Source of the DNA: Streptomyces lincolnensis
GTDB lineage: Bacteria; Actinomycetota; Actinomycetes; Streptomycetales; Streptomycetaceae
Direction of reading: 5' to 3'
Assembly: GCF_001685355.1 (NCBI RefSeq)
Contig: NZ_CP016438.1
Span: 3,720,001 to 3,784,000 of the forward strand
Length of the DNA: 64,000 nt
Shown one piece after another: positions 28,039 to 36,698 of the stretch. Numbering within the stretch: the first letter of the stretch is position 1; each line of letters starts with the position of its first letter. The notes under the pieces were generated by a model. It was not told where the DNA came from. It worked only from the letters and a program-made list of their open reading frames with translations, and made no database searches. The translations under genes were made by a program, and so were the position numbers.

Positions 28039-28985
28039 TTGACGGCTCCGGCGGCGATCGCGGCCTCGATCTCGTCCGGCGTGGGCATCGCCGAGGAGCA
28101 CTCCAGCCGGGAGGCGACGATGGCACCGGCCGCGTTGGCGTGCCGCATGATCTTCTCCAGGTTCCAGCCTTCGAGCAGGCCGTGGCAGAGGGAGCCGCCG
28201 AACGCGTCACCGGCGCCGAGGCCGTTGAGGACGGTGACGGGCAGGGGCGGGACCTCGGCCTCGTCGCCCTCGCTGTTCACGGCGAGGACGCCCTTGGGGC
28301 CCTGCTTCACGACCGCGAGCTCGACGCCCGCGTCCAGCAGCGCCTGGGCGGCGGCACGCGGTTCGCGGACACCGGTGGCGACCTCCACCTCGTCGAGGTT
28401 GCCGACCGCGACGGTGGTGTGCTTGAGGGCCTCGGCGTAGAAGGGGCGGGCCGCGTCCGGGTCGCTCCAGAACATGGGGCGCCAGTCGAGGTCGAAGACG
28501 GTCGTCCCGGCCTTGGCGCGGTGGGCGAGGGCCGCCAGGGTCGCCGTACGGCTGGGCTCCTCGCTCAGGCCGGTGCCGGTGACCCAGAAGATCCGGGTCT
28601 CGCGGATGGCGTCGAGGTCCAGCTCGTGGGCGTCGATCTCCAGGTCGGGCGCCTTGGGGCGGCGGTAGAAGTACAGCGGGAAGTCGTCCGGCGGGAAGAT
28701 CTCGCAGAAGGTGATCGGGGTCTGGAGGCCGGGAACCGGGGTGACCCAGCGGTCGTCGACGCCGAAGCCGCGCAGCTCCTCGTGCAGATAGGTGCCGAAC
28801 GGGTCGTCGCCGGTGCGGGTGATCACCGCGGTGCTCCGGCCCAGCCGGGCGGCGGCGACGGCGACGTTCGAGGCGGAACCGCCCAGGAACTTGCCGAAGG
28901 ACGTCACCTGCGGCAGCGGGACACCGGTCTGGAGTGGATACAGGTCCACACCGATCCGCCCCATGGTGATCAGGTCGTACCCCAT
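28035..28985 (-). CDS. iolC: 5-dehydro-2-deoxygluconokinase
   Basis: A 316-residue PfkB-type sugar kinase that phosphorylates 2-deoxy-5-keto-gluconate. ATG 28985 follows GAAGGGAAG. N-terminal GRIGVDLYPLQTGVPL and GGSASNVAVAAARLG form the substrate lid; NGLGAGDAFGGSLCHGL is the C-terminal PfkB signature with the catalytic Asp. It is the first gene of the minus-strand inositol operon (iolC-aldolase-iolB-iolD-mmsA) and is divergent from the iolE-like gene across a 125-base promoter region. Confidence 0.93.
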   Translation of the reverse strand: MGYDLITMGRIGVDLYPLQTGVPLPQVTSFGKFLGGSASNVAVAAARLGRSTAVITRTGDDPFGTYLHEELRGFGVDDRWVTPVPGLQTPITFCEIFPPDDFPLYFYRRPKAPDLEIDAHELDLDAIRETRIFWVTGTGLSEEPSRTATLAALAHRAKAGTTVFDLDWRPMFWSDPDAARPFYAEALKHTTVAVGNLDEVEVATGVREPRAAAQALLDAGVELAVVKQGPKGVLAVNSEGDEAEVPPLPVTVLNGLGAGDAFGGSLCHGLLEGWNLEKIMRHANAAGAIVASRLECSSAMPTPDEIEAAIAAGAVK

Positions 28986-29015
28986 CGGCTTCCCTTCGTT
29001 TCGGCTCTCCCCGCG

Positions 29016-29079
29016 TTTGTAGCTCTGTCCGCCGAGCCCTGTCAATGTTTTGTCCAGACATTCGGACCAGACCTTGACA
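29016..29079. promoter_or_regulatory. Divergent iol promoters with a palindromic operator
   Basis: On the minus strand, TTGACA (29045-29040) and TACAAA (29021-29016) are 18 bases apart and fit a vegetative promoter for iolC. On the plus strand, TTGACA at 29074-29079 is a -35 for the iolE-like gene. TGTCCAGACA at 29051-29060, palindromic except its centre, sits between the two -35 boxes as a candidate repressor site. Confidence 0.65.
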
Positions 29080-29110
29080 GCGCTCGCCGCTCCCGCCGAA
29101 GCTGACCGGC

Positions 29111-30028
29111 ATGACGTCGTTGTCACCTCAGCCCTCACTGTCCCGCATCCGCATCGGGTCGGCGCCCGACTCGTGGGGTGTGTGGTTCCCCGATGACCCC
29201 CAGCAGGTCCCCTGGCAGCGCTTCCTCGACGAGGTCGCGCAGTCCGGCTACGAGTGGATCGAGCTGGGGCCGTACGGGTATCTGCCGACCGATCCCACCG
29301 TCCTCACCGAGGAGACCTCCCGGCGCGGCCTGAAGGTGTCGGCCGGCACGGTCTTCACCGGGCTGCACCACGGCGAGTCCGTGTGGGAGAAGACCTGGGC
29401 GCACGTCGCGGACAACGCGGTGCTGGCCCAGGCGATGGGGGCCGAGCACCTCGTCGTCATCCCGTCCTTCTGGCGGGACGACAAGACCGGCGCCGTGCTG
29501 GAGCCGGACACGCTCACGCCCGAGCAGTGGCGCGATCTCGCCTCGCTGACCGAGCGGCTGGGGCAGCGGGTGCGGGAGGAGTACGGGCTTCGGATCGTGG
29601 TCCATCCGCACGCCGACACCCACATCGACAGCGAGGAGAACGTGGTCCGCTTCCTGGACGCCACGGACTCCGACCTGGTGTCGCTGTGCCTGGACACCGG
29701 GCACTACGCCTATTGCGGCGGCGACAGCGTGAAGCTGATCGAGACGTACGGGTCGCGGATCGGGTACCTGCACCTCAAGCAGGTGGATCCGGAGATCCTC
29801 GCGGACGTGCGGGCCAAGGGGACGCCGTTCGGGCCGGCCGTGGCGCAGGGCGTGATGTGCGAGCCGCCGAAGGGTGTGCCGGAGCTGGGGCCCGTGCTGT
29901 CGGCCGCGCAGAAGCTGGGCGTGGAGCTGTTCGCGATCGTCGAGCAGGACATGTATCCGTGCGAGCCGGACGCTCCGCTGCCGATCGCGATGCGGACGCG
30001 GGCGTTTTTGAGGTCGTGCGGGGCGTAG
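29111..30028 (+). CDS. IolE-like inosose dehydratase / TIM-barrel sugar isomerase
   Basis: A 305-residue AP-endonuclease-2-like TIM barrel. IRIGSAPDSWGVWFPDDP, VVHPHADTHIDSEENV, LCLDTGHYAYCGGD, YLHLKQV and FAIVEQDMYPCEPD supply the metal-binding Glu/His/Asp set of the family. Together with the adjacent iol operon this favours myo-inosose-2 dehydratase (IolE); an IolH/IolI-type isomerase cannot be excluded. The ATG at 29111 has no clear ribosome site and lies about 31 bases after a TTGACA, so the message may be leaderless or nearly so. Confidence 0.75.
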   Translation: MTSLSPQPSLSRIRIGSAPDSWGVWFPDDPQQVPWQRFLDEVAQSGYEWIELGPYGYLPTDPTVLTEETSRRGLKVSAGTVFTGLHHGESVWEKTWAHVADNAVLAQAMGAEHLVVIPSFWRDDKTGAVLEPDTLTPEQWRDLASLTERLGQRVREEYGLRIVVHPHADTHIDSEENVVRFLDATDSDLVSLCLDTGHYAYCGGDSVKLIETYGSRIGYLHLKQVDPEILADVRAKGTPFGPAVAQGVMCEPPKGVPELGPVLSAAQKLGVELFAIVEQDMYPCEPDAPLPIAMRTRAFLRSCGA

Positions 30029-30082
30029 AGGTTGCCTACGGGGGTGGCGGGTTCTGTACGTCGGCGAGTGCGGCTTGTACGT

Positions 30083-30111
30083 GGCTTGTCGCGCAGTTCC
30101 CCGCGCCCCTG
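30083..30111. repeat. Dispersed intergenic repeat (copy 3) in a 347-base gene-free stretch
   Basis: GCGCAGTTCCCCGCGCCCCT again, 55 bases after the iolE-like stop. The rest of 30029-30375 holds three GTCAC-containing direct repeats (TGTCACA at 30181 and 30201, CGTCACA at 30232), presumably promoter elements of the small HTH gene. Nothing else is recognisable. Confidence 0.8.
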
Positions 30112-30375
30112 GGTGGGTCCGGACCATCCGGGTGTCAACACGCCCCGCCCATGAGCCCGCGTGCGCCTTTGCGTCACCTCTGTCACAAACGCCCCCTTCG
30201 TGTCACACATGTCGCGTGTACGCGGGTGCTGCGTCACACCCGGCGCACAGCCCCTGCCCTGCCCCGACCCGGCGTCGTTCACGGGGCACAGGCTTTGTGA
30301 TCGCCAGCGCAGCGCCCGGTACCCCCGACGGCCGTTCCCGGCCGCCGCCGCGGTGCGCGCGGGGAGGTGCACCTC

Positions 30376-30576
30376 ATGACCGACCGAAGGCTCTGGTCCT
30401 ACAAGGAGATCGCGGCGCACATCCGTGTACAGCCGGACACCGTGCGGTCGTACCGCAAGCACGGGCTGCTGCCGCCACCCGACCACGTCGAGAGCGGCAA
30501 ACCCTTCTGGTACGCCGACACCGTCCGGGCCTGGGTGGCGTCCCGCCCGGGCAACCGAGGCCGAAGAGAGAGCTGA
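30376..30576 (+). CDS. Small MerR-like helix-turn-helix protein
   Basis: A 66-residue protein from ATG 30376 with GGGGAGGTG eight bases upstream, the best ribosome site in this region. YKEIAAHIRVQPDTVRSYRKHGLLPPPD is a winged-helix/MerR-type DNA-recognition unit, and the remainder (KPFWYADTVRAWVASRPG) forms the wing and a helix. There is no effector domain. The layout resembles excisionase-type proteins and the developmental regulator BldC, but it is not BldC itself by sequence. No phage or integrase genes are nearby, so a host regulator is likelier. It ends at its own terminator. Confidence 0.8.
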   Translation: MTDRRLWSYKEIAAHIRVQPDTVRSYRKHGLLPPPDHVESGKPFWYADTVRAWVASRPGNRGRRES

Positions 30577-30593
30577 TCGGCGGGAAATCCAGT

Positions 30594-30619
30594 GGTGCCC
30601 CACCTCCGCGTGGGGCACC
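30594..30619 (+). terminator. Terminator of the small HTH gene
   Basis: A perfect 9-bp stem (GGTGCCCCA / TGGGGCACC) with an 8-base loop, 17 bases after the stop. It could also serve the convergent alcohol dehydrogenase gene. Confidence 0.8.
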
Positions 30620-30651
30620 GTCGGTCCAAGGCCGACCCGTTGCAGGCCCGG

Positions 30652-31707
30652 TCAGTTCCAGGGCTCGATGACCGTCACCCCCGCTCCCGGTGCCGTCCCC
30701 ATCGCCGCCAGGGCGGCCGGGGCGGCGTCCAGGGGGATCGTGGAGGTGACCAGGAGGTCGGGGCGCAGGACGCCCGCCCGGACCAGTTCCAGCATCGGCG
30801 GGTAGGTGTGGGCGGCCATGCCGTGGCTGCCGAGGAGTTCGAGCTCCAGGGCGATCGCGCGGGCCATCGGGACCGGGGTGGTGCCGTCCGGGGAGGGCAG
30901 CAGCCCGACCTGGACGTGGCGGCCCCGGCGGCGCAGGCCGTTCACCGAGGCCGCGCAGGTGACCGGTGAGCCGAGGGCGTCCAGGGAGAGGTGGGCACCG
31001 CCGCCGGTCAGGTCGCGGACCGCCGCCGCGGTGTCCGTGAGCGTGTCCGTGGGCTTCGAGGCGTCTACACACTCGACCGCCCCGAACTTCCGCGCCAGGT
31101 CGAGCGCCCCGGGCGACACGTCGACGGCCACCACCCGCGCCCCCGAGGCCGCCGCGATCATCACCGCGGACAGGCCGACGCCTCCGCAGCCGTGCACCGC
31201 CACCCACTCCCCCGCCGCCACCCGGCCCTGCTGCACCACCGCGCGGAACGCCGTGGCGAACCGGCAGCCGAGCGAGGCCGCGGTGGCGGACGACATGTCG
31301 TCGGGGACCGCGACGAGGTTCACGTCGGCGTGGTCCAGCGCCACGTACTGGGCGAAGGAGCCCCAGTGCGTGAAGCCGGGCTGGGTCTGCCGCTCGCAGA
31401 TCTGGTGGTCGCCGGCCGCGCACGCCGGGCAGGTTCCGCAGGCGCACACGAAGGGGACGGTGACCCGGTCACCGGGCTGCCAGCGGCTCACGCGGGCGCC
31501 GACGGCCTCCACCACACCGGCGAGTTCGTGCCCCGGCACGTGCGGCAGCGCGATGTCCGGGTCGTGTCCCTGCCAGCCGTGCCAGTCGCTGCGGCAGAGG
31601 CCGGTCGCCTCGACCCGTACGACCACCCCGTGGTCGGCCGGTCGCGGGTCGGGCACCTCACGCACCGCGGCCTGCTCCCCGTACCGCTCGAACACCACTG
31701 CCCGCAT
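30652..31707 (-). CDS. Zinc-dependent alcohol dehydrogenase
   Basis: A 351-residue medium-chain dehydrogenase/reductase. ATG 31707 has GAGGGAG five bases upstream; the longer in-frame form lacks this. [10 protein letters not shown] supplies the catalytic-zinc Cys, [13 protein letters not shown] the His-Glu, and [17 protein letters not shown] the four structural-zinc Cys. [13 protein letters not shown] is the NAD(P)-binding loop. The alcohol or sugar substrate is not evident. It is divergent from the copper chaperone across a CsoR-like site, but its function shows no link to copper. Confidence 0.87.
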   Translation of the reverse strand: MRAVVFERYGEQAAVREVPDPRPADHGVVVRVEATGLCRSDWHGWQGHDPDIALPHVPGHELAGVVEAVGARVSRWQPGDRVTVPFVCACGTCPACAAGDHQICERQTQPGFTHWGSFAQYVALDHADVNLVAVPDDMSSATAASLGCRFATAFRAVVQQGRVAAGEWVAVHGCGGVGLSAVMIAAASGARVVAVDVSPGALDLARKFGAVECVDASKPTDTLTDTAAAVRDLTGGGAHLSLDALGSPVTCAASVNGLRRRGRHVQVGLLPSPDGTTPVPMARAIALELELLGSHGMAAHTYPPMLELVRAGVLRPDLLVTSTIPLDAAPAALAAMGTAPGAGVTVIEPWN

Positions 31708-31772
31708 GTGCGCTCCCTCGCCGTGTGGCCCGGACCTCATCATGGAAAGCGTCGCGGGCCTTTCTTGGATCC

Positions 31773-31789
31773 ATACCCCCTAGGGGTAT
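31773..31789 (+). promoter_or_regulatory. CsoR-like copper operator overlapping the copZ promoter
   Basis: ATACCCCCTAGGGGTAT is a near-perfect GC-tract palindrome of the type bound by actinobacterial CsoR repressors. TATAGT at 31787-31792 is a good -10 and TTCTTG at 31762-31767 a possible -35, so a bound repressor would cover the promoter. Confidence 0.82.
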
Positions 31790-31880
31790 AGTGTGGAGAT
31801 ACGGAGGCCCCACTGTGGGTCACGGCTGTGGGCCCCGACCGCCCCACCTGCATCCACCCTGCATTCACTAGGAGAACGAG

Positions 31881-32120
31881 ATGAGCGCTCAGACCGAGAC
31901 CGCGGGTTCCGTCACCACTGTCTACAAGGTGAGCGGGATGAGCTGCGGGCACTGCGAGGGAGCCGTCTCCGGTGAGATCGCCGAGATCGCCGGTGTCGGC
32001 TCGGTGAAGGCCGTCGCGTCCACCGGCGAGGTCACGGTGGTGTCGGCGGCACCGCTGAACGAGGAAGCGGTGCGGTCCGCCGTGGACGAGGCCGGGTTCG
32101 AGCTCGTCGGCAAGGCCTGA
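31881..32120 (+). CDS. copZ: Copper chaperone, heavy-metal-associated domain
   Basis: A 79-residue single HMA-domain protein. MSCGHC at residues 20-25 is the Cu(I)-binding MxCxxC motif, and the rest follows the ferredoxin-like fold (VKAVASTGEVTVVSA...VDEAGFELVG). ATG 31881 has AGGAGAACG upstream. CopZ binds cytosolic Cu(I) and hands it to an exporter ATPase. A CsoR-type operator in its promoter predicts copper induction. In S. coelicolor I recall copZ being followed by a copA P-type ATPase; none is present here downstream. Confidence 0.92.
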   Translation: MSAQTETAGSVTTVYKVSGMSCGHCEGAVSGEIAEIAGVGSVKAVASTGEVTVVSAAPLNEEAVRSAVDEAGFELVGKA

Positions 32121-32127
32121 ACGGCCG

Positions 32128-32156
32128 CCGCCGGTCCACCGGACGGTGACCGGCGG
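32128..32156 (+). terminator. Terminator of copZ
   Basis: A 9-bp stem (CCGCCGGTC / GACCGGCGG) eight bases after the copZ stop with additional pairing in the loop. Confidence 0.7.
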
Positions 32157-32159
32157 TCT

Positions 32160-32640
32160 CGAACTGCGGGCATTCCGATGACGGACCCCTCTGGAGTCCG
32201 GCGCCGCACTCACATAAGCTCTTCACAAGGCTCGCGCATCATCCTTACGCTTGGGTCTCGTTCGCCATACCTGGGCTCTTGCGCATCTATCGGACATATG
32301 CAAGAGACGCAGATCACAGTGATGTGAACGTAACCATCGAAGGGGTTCGAAGGTCTAAGTTGACGATGTCAGGCAGCGTCTTGGGGGGCGCTTCCTGGCA
32401 TCTGGAGATGTCTTGGGGGACTTCTCCAGAGATGCGTTGCCGGGGCACGTACACCGGGGAGCTTTGAGCGGCCCTCCCAGCGTGCGCTGTCCCGGCAGAT
32501 CGCACACAGGTAGTAGTACGAGCAATTTTGCTCGTTCTGCTCAACGGCAGTACCGAGCAGTTCGGCAACACAGCGATTCAGGCGCTGGTTCTCACAGACG
32601 CCCGGCCGGATCCCGTGGGGGGAATCCGCACCGGGACATG
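32160..32640. other. Gene-poor interval of lower GC with hairpins and direct repeats
   Basis: No reading frame here has a ribosome site or family resemblance, and base composition is visibly less GC-rich than the flanks. Visible structures are the direct repeat GTCTTGGGGG at 32378 and 32410 (32 bases apart), the 18-base palindrome ACGAGCAATTTTGCTCGT at 32518-32535, and CTGCTC/GAGCAG at 32537-32560. It could be a decayed gene, a regulatory region or an untranslated RNA. Confidence 0.6.
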
Positions 32641-32694
32641 GGAAGGCGCCCTGGTTCGTCGGCCCGTGGGGGGACCGGCGCTGGGGCGCCTTCC
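32641..32694. terminator. Long hairpin, probable bidirectional terminator
   Basis: An 11-bp perfect stem (GGAAGGCGCCC / GGGCGCCTTCC) with a structured 32-base loop at the edge of the gene-poor interval. Confidence 0.6.
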
Positions 32695-32769
32695 GTCATT
32701 CCGGTCACCTGTCGCCGCGCGACCGTGCGCCTCGCCTTCGCGCCTCGCGACACACCGGGACACACGAAA

Positions 32770-32801
32770 GCCCCGCACCCGACCGGAGTCGGACACGGGG
32801 C
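32770..32801 (-). terminator. Terminator of citrate synthase
   Basis: On the minus strand, GCCCCG...CGGGGC with an inner CCGAC/GTCGG stem, then CTTTCG, 14 bases after the stop codon. Confidence 0.85.
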
Positions 32802-32814
32802 CCAGGTGTACGGC

Positions 32815-34104
32815 TCAGCGCTCCTCGACCGGGACGAAGTCCCGCTCGACGACGCCGGTGTAGATCTGGCGCGGGCGGCCGATGCGGGAACCCGGCTCCT
32901 TGATCATCTCGTGCCACTGGGCGATCCAGCCCGGCAGGCGGCCGAGGGCGAACAGGACCGTGAACATCTCGGTCGGGAAGCCCATGGCCCGGTAGATCAG
33001 ACCGGTGTAGAAGTCGACGTTCGGGTAGAGGCTGCGCGAGACGAAGTAGTCGTCGGAGAGCGCGTGCTCCTCCAGCTTCAGCGCGATGTCCAGCAGCTCG
33101 TCGGACTTGCCGAGGGCCGAGAGGACGTCGTGCGCGGCGGCCTTGATGATCTTGGCGCGCGGGTCGAAGTTCTTGTAGACCCGGTGGCCGAAGCCCATCA
33201 GCCGGACGCCGTCCTCCTTATTCTTCACCTTGCGGATGAAGGAGTCGACGTCACCGCCGGAGGCCTGGATGCCCTCCAGCATCTCCAGCACCGACTGGTT
33301 GGCACCGCCGTGCAGCGGGCCCCACAGCGCGTTGATGCCGGCGGAGATCGACGCGAACATGTTCGCCTGGGACGAGCCGACGAGGCGGACCGTGGAGGTC
33401 GAACAGTTCTGCTCGTGGTCGGCGTGCAGGATCAGCAGCTTGTCGAGAGCGGAGACCACGACCGGGTCGGGCTCGTACTCCTGCGCCGGGACCGAGAAGG
33501 TCATGCGGAGGAAGTTCTCGACGTAACCGAGGTCGTTGCGCGGGTAGACGAACGGGTGACCGATCGACTTCTTGTACGCGTAGGCCGCGATCGTCGGGAG
33601 CTTGGCGAGCAGACGGATCGTCGAGAGGTTGCGCTGCTTCTCGTCGAAGGGGTTGTGGCTGTCCTGGTAGAACGTGGACAGCGCGGAGACCACCGACGAC
33701 AGCATGGCCATCGGGTGGGCGTCGCGCGGGAAGCCACGGTAGAAGTTCTTGACGTCCTCGTGCAGCAGGGTGTGCTGCGTGATGTCGTTCTTGAACACGG
33801 CAAGCTCGTCGACGGTCGGAAGCTCGCCGTTGATCAGCAGATAGGCGACCTCCAGGAACGTGGAGCGCTCGGCCAGCTGCTCGATCGGGTAGCCGCGGTA
33901 CCGGAGGATGCCGGCCTCGCCGTCGAGGTAGGTGATGGCGGATTTATAGGCGGCGGTGTTGCCGTAGCCGCTGTCCAGGGTGACCAGACCGGTCTGGGCG
34001 CGCAGCTTCCCGATGTCGAAGCCCTTGTCGCCGACGGTGCTGTCGATCACCGGGTAGGTGTACTCGCCATCGCCGTACCGCACTACTACAGAGTTGTCGC
34101 TCAC
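32815..34104 (-). CDS. gltA: Citrate synthase
   Basis: A 429-residue type II citrate synthase condensing oxaloacetate and acetyl-CoA at the entry of the TCA cycle. The GTG at 34104 (VSDNSVV) follows GAGGG at good spacing and gives the expected length; another GTG lies four codons upstream. The catalytic triad is present: His in HADHEQNCSTSTVR, His in MGFGHRVYKNFDPR and Asp in YPNVDFYTG. LWGPLHGGANQ is the CoA/oxaloacetate loop. A few AT-ending codons (TAT, AAA, AAT) occur, but the gene is otherwise typical. It is monocistronic with its own terminator; upstream lies a palindrome that may be an operator. Confidence 0.96.
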   Translation of the reverse strand: MSDNSVVVRYGDGEYTYPVIDSTVGDKGFDIGKLRAQTGLVTLDSGYGNTAAYKSAITYLDGEAGILRYRGYPIEQLAERSTFLEVAYLLINGELPTVDELAVFKNDITQHTLLHEDVKNFYRGFPRDAHPMAMLSSVVSALSTFYQDSHNPFDEKQRNLSTIRLLAKLPTIAAYAYKKSIGHPFVYPRNDLGYVENFLRMTFSVPAQEYEPDPVVVSALDKLLILHADHEQNCSTSTVRLVGSSQANMFASISAGINALWGPLHGGANQSVLEMLEGIQASGGDVDSFIRKVKNKEDGVRLMGFGHRVYKNFDPRAKIIKAAAHDVLSALGKSDELLDIALKLEEHALSDDYFVSRSLYPNVDFYTGLIYRAMGFPTEMFTVLFALGRLPGWIAQWHEMIKEPGSRIGRPRQIYTGVVERDFVPVEER

Positions 34105-34211
34105 GTCATCCCTCACCGACGTTGTGCCTCTTCTTCGAGGTTGCCCTGACTGTCTCTACCATCCCCCATTTGGCGCAGGAGAGTGCACTCGGGGTCGGCC
34201 GTTGGGCTTAT

Positions 34212-34230
34212 CGGCGGCACTGAGTGCCGC
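34212..34230. promoter_or_regulatory. Perfect palindrome in the citrate synthase upstream region
   Basis: GGCGGCACT-G-AGTGCCGCC is a 19-base perfect palindrome about 110 bases upstream of gltA. On the minus strand it is flanked by GTTGGC and GATAAG at roughly -35/-10 spacing. A second palindrome, TGATCGATCA followed by T6, is at 34297-34306. Confidence 0.5.
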
Positions 34231-34334
34231 CAACTTGTTCATCCTGCCCCTCTCCTACCCGCTTCCGGAAGGGCTCTGTGACCCACATGACTCATTTGAT
34301 CGATCATTTTTTGTGATGCCTCACCTCAATGCCT

Positions 34335-36587
34335 TCACAGACCCGCGAGCCGGAAGTCCAGTGCCGTGCAGCGCCGCCCCGCCGACACCGTGCGCACCGC
34401 CTGGCCGATCGCCTTGCGGGAACCGACGAGGACGACCAGCTTCTTGGCGCGGGTGACCGCCGTGTACAGCAAATTCCGTTGAAGCATCATCCAGGCGCTG
34501 GTGGTGACCGGGATCACCACGGCCGGATACTCGCTGCCCTGGGAACGGTGGATGGTCACCGCGTACGCGTGGGCCAGTTCGTCCAGCTCGTCGAACTCGT
34601 ACGCCACCTCCTCGTCCTCGTCGGTCAGCACCGTCAGGCGCTGGTCGACCGGGTCGAGCGAGGTGACCACGCCCACGGTGCCGTTGAAGACACCGTTGGT
34701 GCCCTTCTCGTAATTGTTGCGAATCTGGGTGACCTTGTCGCCGACCCGGAAGACCCGGCCGCCGAAGCGTTTCTCGGGCACGTCCGGGCGGCCCGGGGTG
34801 ACGGCCTGCTGAAGCAGTCCGTTGAGGGTGCCGGCGCCCGCGGGGCCCCGGTGCATGGGGGCGAGCACCTGGACGTCCCGGCGCGGGTCGAGGCCGAACT
34901 TGGCCGGAACCCGACGGGCCGCCACGTCCACGGTGAGCCGGCCGACCTCCTCGGTGTCGTCCTCGACGAACAGGAAGAAGTCCTTCATGCCGTCGGTGAC
35001 GGGGTGCTGTCCCGCGTTGATCCGGTGGGCGTTCGTCACCACACCCGACTGCTGGGCCTGGCGGAAGACCCGGGTGAGGCGTACGGCGGGGACGGGGCCG
35101 CCGTCGGCGAGCAGGTCACGCAGCACCTCGCCGGCGCCGACGCTGGGGAGTTGGTCGACGTCCCCGACGAAGAGCAGGTGGGCGCCCGGGGGTACGGCCT
35201 TCACCAGTTTGTTGGCGAGCAGCAGGTCCAGCATGGACGCCTCGTCGACCACCACCAGGTCGGCGTCGAGCGGGCGGTCCTTGTCGTAGGCCGCGTCGCC
35301 GCCGGGCTTGAGCTCCAGGAGGCGGTGGACGGTGGAGGCGTCGGCACCGGTGAGTTCGGCCAGGCGCTTGGCGGCGCGGCCGGTGGGGGCGGCGAGGACG
35401 ACCTTGGCCTTCTTGGCGCGGGCCAGCTCCACGATCGAGCGGACGGTGAAGGACTTGCCGCAACCGGGGCCGCCGGTGAGCACGGCGACCTTCTCGGTCA
35501 GCGCGAGCCTGACGGCGGCCTCCTGTTCGGGGGCGAGCTCGGTCCCGGTGCGGGTCTTCAGCCAGCCGAGCGCCTTGTCCCAGTCCACGTCCCGGAACCC
35601 CGGCATCCGGTCCTGGTCGGTGCGCAGCAGACGCATCAGCTGGGCGGAGAGGGAGAGTTCGGCACGGTGGAAAGGGACGAGGTAGACCGCGGTGACCGGT
35701 TCGCCGTGCTCTCCGGGGAGCTTCTCCCGTACGACCCCGGGATCGCCGGACTCCTCGTCCGGCAGGGCGAGTTCGGCGAGGCACTCGATGACCAGGCCGG
35801 TGTCGACCTGGAGGAGCTTGACCGCGTCCGCGATCAGCTGCTCCTCGGGGAGGTAGCAGTGGCCCTGATCGGTGGACTGCGAAAGGGCGTACTGGAGGCC
35901 CGCCTTGACGCGCTCCGGGCTGTCGTGCGGGATGCCGACGGACTGGGCGATCTTGTCGGCGGTGAGGAAGCCGATGCCCCAGACATCCGCGGCGAGCCGG
36001 TAGGGCCGGTTCTTCACCACGGAGATCGAGGCGTCGCCGTACTTCTTGTAGATGCGGACCGCGATCGACGTGGACACCTCGACGGTCTGGAGGAAGAGCA
36101 TGACCTCCTTGATCGCCTTCTGTTCCTCCCAGGCGTCGGCGATCTTCTTCGTCCGCTTGGGGCCGAGGCCGGGCACCTCGACGAGCCGCTTGGGCTCCTC
36201 CTCGATGATCTGGAGGGTGTCCAGGCCGAAGTGCTGGGTGATGCGGTCGGCGAAGACGGGCCCGATGCCCTTGACCAGCCCCGAGCCGAGGTAGCGGCGG
36301 ATGCCCTGGACGGTGGCCGGCAGGACCGTCGTGTAGTTCTCCACGGTGAACTGCTTGCCGTACTGCGGATGGGAGCCCCAACGGCCCTCCATCCGCAGGG
36401 ACTCGCCGACCTGGGCACCGAGCAGCGCGCCGACGACGGTCAGCAGGTCTCCGCCACCGCGTCCGGTGTCGACCCGGGCGACCGTGTAGCCGTTCTCCTC
36501 GTTGGCGTACGTGATCCGCTCCAGCACACCTTCGAGCACGGCGAGCCGCCGCTCCTCGTCCCCCTGACTCCCCGCCTGACTGGACAT
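34335..36587 (-). CDS. RecD2-like superfamily 1B DNA helicase
   Basis: A 750-residue helicase of the RecD2 type, acting without RecBC. The N-terminal third has an OB-like start (LERITYANEENGYTVARV) and helix-hairpin-helix repeats (LGSGLVKGIGPVFADRI, LVEVPGLGPKRTKKIADAW). Walker A GGPGCGKSFT lies near residue 372, Walker B VVDEASMLDL follows, and late motifs include QIRNNYEKGTNGVFNGTVG and the UvrD-like C-terminal AYAVTIHRSQGSEYP. It unwinds DNA 5'-3' in repair or recombination. The length fits RecD2. It stands alone between gltA and the cupin gene. Confidence 0.9.
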   Translation of the reverse strand: MSSQAGSQGDEERRLAVLEGVLERITYANEENGYTVARVDTGRGGGDLLTVVGALLGAQVGESLRMEGRWGSHPQYGKQFTVENYTTVLPATVQGIRRYLGSGLVKGIGPVFADRITQHFGLDTLQIIEEEPKRLVEVPGLGPKRTKKIADAWEEQKAIKEVMLFLQTVEVSTSIAVRIYKKYGDASISVVKNRPYRLAADVWGIGFLTADKIAQSVGIPHDSPERVKAGLQYALSQSTDQGHCYLPEEQLIADAVKLLQVDTGLVIECLAELALPDEESGDPGVVREKLPGEHGEPVTAVYLVPFHRAELSLSAQLMRLLRTDQDRMPGFRDVDWDKALGWLKTRTGTELAPEQEAAVRLALTEKVAVLTGGPGCGKSFTVRSIVELARAKKAKVVLAAPTGRAAKRLAELTGADASTVHRLLELKPGGDAAYDKDRPLDADLVVVDEASMLDLLLANKLVKAVPPGAHLLFVGDVDQLPSVGAGEVLRDLLADGGPVPAVRLTRVFRQAQQSGVVTNAHRINAGQHPVTDGMKDFFLFVEDDTEEVGRLTVDVAARRVPAKFGLDPRRDVQVLAPMHRGPAGAGTLNGLLQQAVTPGRPDVPEKRFGGRVFRVGDKVTQIRNNYEKGTNGVFNGTVGVVTSLDPVDQRLTVLTDEDEEVAYEFDELDELAHAYAVTIHRSQGSEYPAVVIPVTTSAWMMLQRNLLYTAVTRAKKLVVLVGSRKAIGQAVRTVSAGRRCTALDFRLAGL

Positions 36588-36698
36588 GATCCGACAGTAC
36601 CGGCGGGGTGTGACAGCGGGCGGGACACCTGGGCGGCCCGGCCCCCTCCGAGGTCGGGAGCGGGTGCCGAGCGGGTGCCGCGACGTGTCCCGGAACGC

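Noticed and set aside
30376..30576. Reading the small HTH gene as a phage excisionase
   Set aside because: No integrase, attachment site or other phage gene nearby, and it has a good host-like ribosome site and terminator.
32279..32467. Short plus-strand frame starting at TTG in the gene-poor interval
   Set aside because: No ribosome site, no family resemblance, and the interval's composition fits non-coding or decayed DNA.
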